Below, in pieces: positions 60,349-60,664 of a stretch of DNA of 60,664 bases. The first letter of the stretch is position 1, and each line of letters opens with the position of its first letter. A model generated the notes under the pieces. The model worked only from the letters and a program-made list of their open reading frames with translations. It had not been told where the DNA came from and did no database searches. The position numbers and the translations under genes are program-made. This DNA is from Planctomycetota bacterium (GTDB taxonomy: Bacteria; Planctomycetota; Phycisphaerae; WQYP01): the NCBI GenBank assembly GCA_021810145.1, contig JAJZJL010000008.1, positions 1 through 60,664 on the forward strand, written 5' to 3'.

Positions 60349-60664
60349 GATATCCTCCCTTATGTGATTTATCAGCACTATAATTGTGCCATTTCACGGC
60401 GTCAACCGGCAGATCGGACTGCTTGCGTTGTTGCATTCGTGCCGAATTGGAGCATATAAGCGGCTGGAGCGGAAAACGGCATTATCCCGCATTCTGCGGA
60501 GGCAGCGGCCTTTGACTTCTCTGCGAACGATGAACCGGGCGAGGGCATCTACAAATACCAGTGGCCAATGGCCAATAATCCACAATGGCGCGCCGGGCAG
60601 ACGGGACGCCTGCGTTACGGCTGTTGAATCCGTAATGCGGGCGCGAAGCATACCGGCGCTCGGT
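60349..60664. other. Window end, upstream of the giant protein gene
   Basis: About 315 bases that should hold the promoter of the minus-strand propeller gene. A short open frame at 60394-60651 has no family features and I do not support it. Nothing else recognised. Confidence 0.35.

Noticed and set aside
60394-60651. Minus-strand open frame at the window end
   Set aside because: No ribosome site or family features; composition resembles spacer DNA.

Overview
This 60.7 kb window looks like chromosomal DNA of a Gram-negative bacterium of the Planctomycetota, probably the Phycisphaerae side (inference). Reasons are the LPS-type glycosyltransferases (WaaF/WaaG-like) and lipoproteins, many secreted carbohydrate-active or esterase proteins, a Zn-ribbon/membrane/beta-propeller giant protein, YD-repeat (RHS) proteins and long repeat-rich spacers. 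No rRNA, prophage or CRISPR array was seen. One tRNA, tRNA-Glu(UUC), is present.

Layout. 1-4.7 kb: a 90-base tandem repeat, then minus-strand genes for a CBM9-like lipoprotein, a type 2 ferredoxin-NADP reductase, a YkgJ Fe-S cluster protein, a lipoprotein, and the 3' part of a nitrate/sulfonate-type ABC operon. 4.8-9.65 kb: an inserted islet (broken IS5-type element, a second transposase remnant, an NRAMP-family transporter, an MgtE_N/CBS regulator-like protein and a small membrane protein). It separates the ABC permease (9.7-11.5 kb) from its ATPase and is flanked by 147-base direct repeats of the permease 3' end. 11.8-22.7 kb: housekeeping genes (tadA, a protein kinase, an S10 carboxypeptidase, then dxs, waaF-like, waaG-like and plsY on the plus strand, and a GDSL hydrolase). 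23.0-27.5 kb: a VapBC-type toxin-antitoxin pair, uvrA behind a strong 5' hairpin, and a MITE-like repeat. 27.6-29.9 kb: a two-gene AAA ATPase/DUF4276 (Toprim-like) pair, a probable defence module, bracketed by an 18-base direct repeat that copies the 3' end of the next gene. 29.9-31.7 kb: a membrane protein, efp and tRNA-Glu.

31.7-39.8 kb is an accessory region: a 96-base in-frame minisatellite, three partial YD/RHS modules that share short DNA blocks but end in three unrelated C-termini, each followed by a different small gene (small membrane protein, Sel1-repeat protein, unknown 353-residue protein), and then simple repeats. This resembles a shuffling array of polymorphic-toxin tips.

39.9-51.8 kb holds the most notable system. 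After an esterase, nine minus-strand genes, mostly with 4-base stop/start overlaps, run suyA-suyB-(comC-like)-(slcC-like)-transaldolase-aldehyde dehydrogenase-FucI-like isomerase-SSS symporter-class II aldolase. Read together they encode import and complete breakdown of a sulfosugar such as sulfoquinovose: isomerisation, transaldolase cleavage to sulfolactaldehyde, oxidation to sulfolactate, stereo-inversion by two dehydrogenases, and C-S cleavage by SuyAB to pyruvate and sulfite. This is a sulfo-TAL route joined to sulfolactate desulfonation in one operon, with an extra aldolase of unexplained role and a perfect 14-base palindrome upstream as a possible operator. 52.2-60.7 kb holds a secreted GH5-like protein, a pRiA4b ORF-3-like protein, a decayed gene-poor stretch and the 1489-residue anchored propeller protein.

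Start codons were chosen from Shine-Dalgarno sequences and family N-termini, often giving shorter proteins than the longest open frame. All family assignments are by reading motifs; no database search was run.
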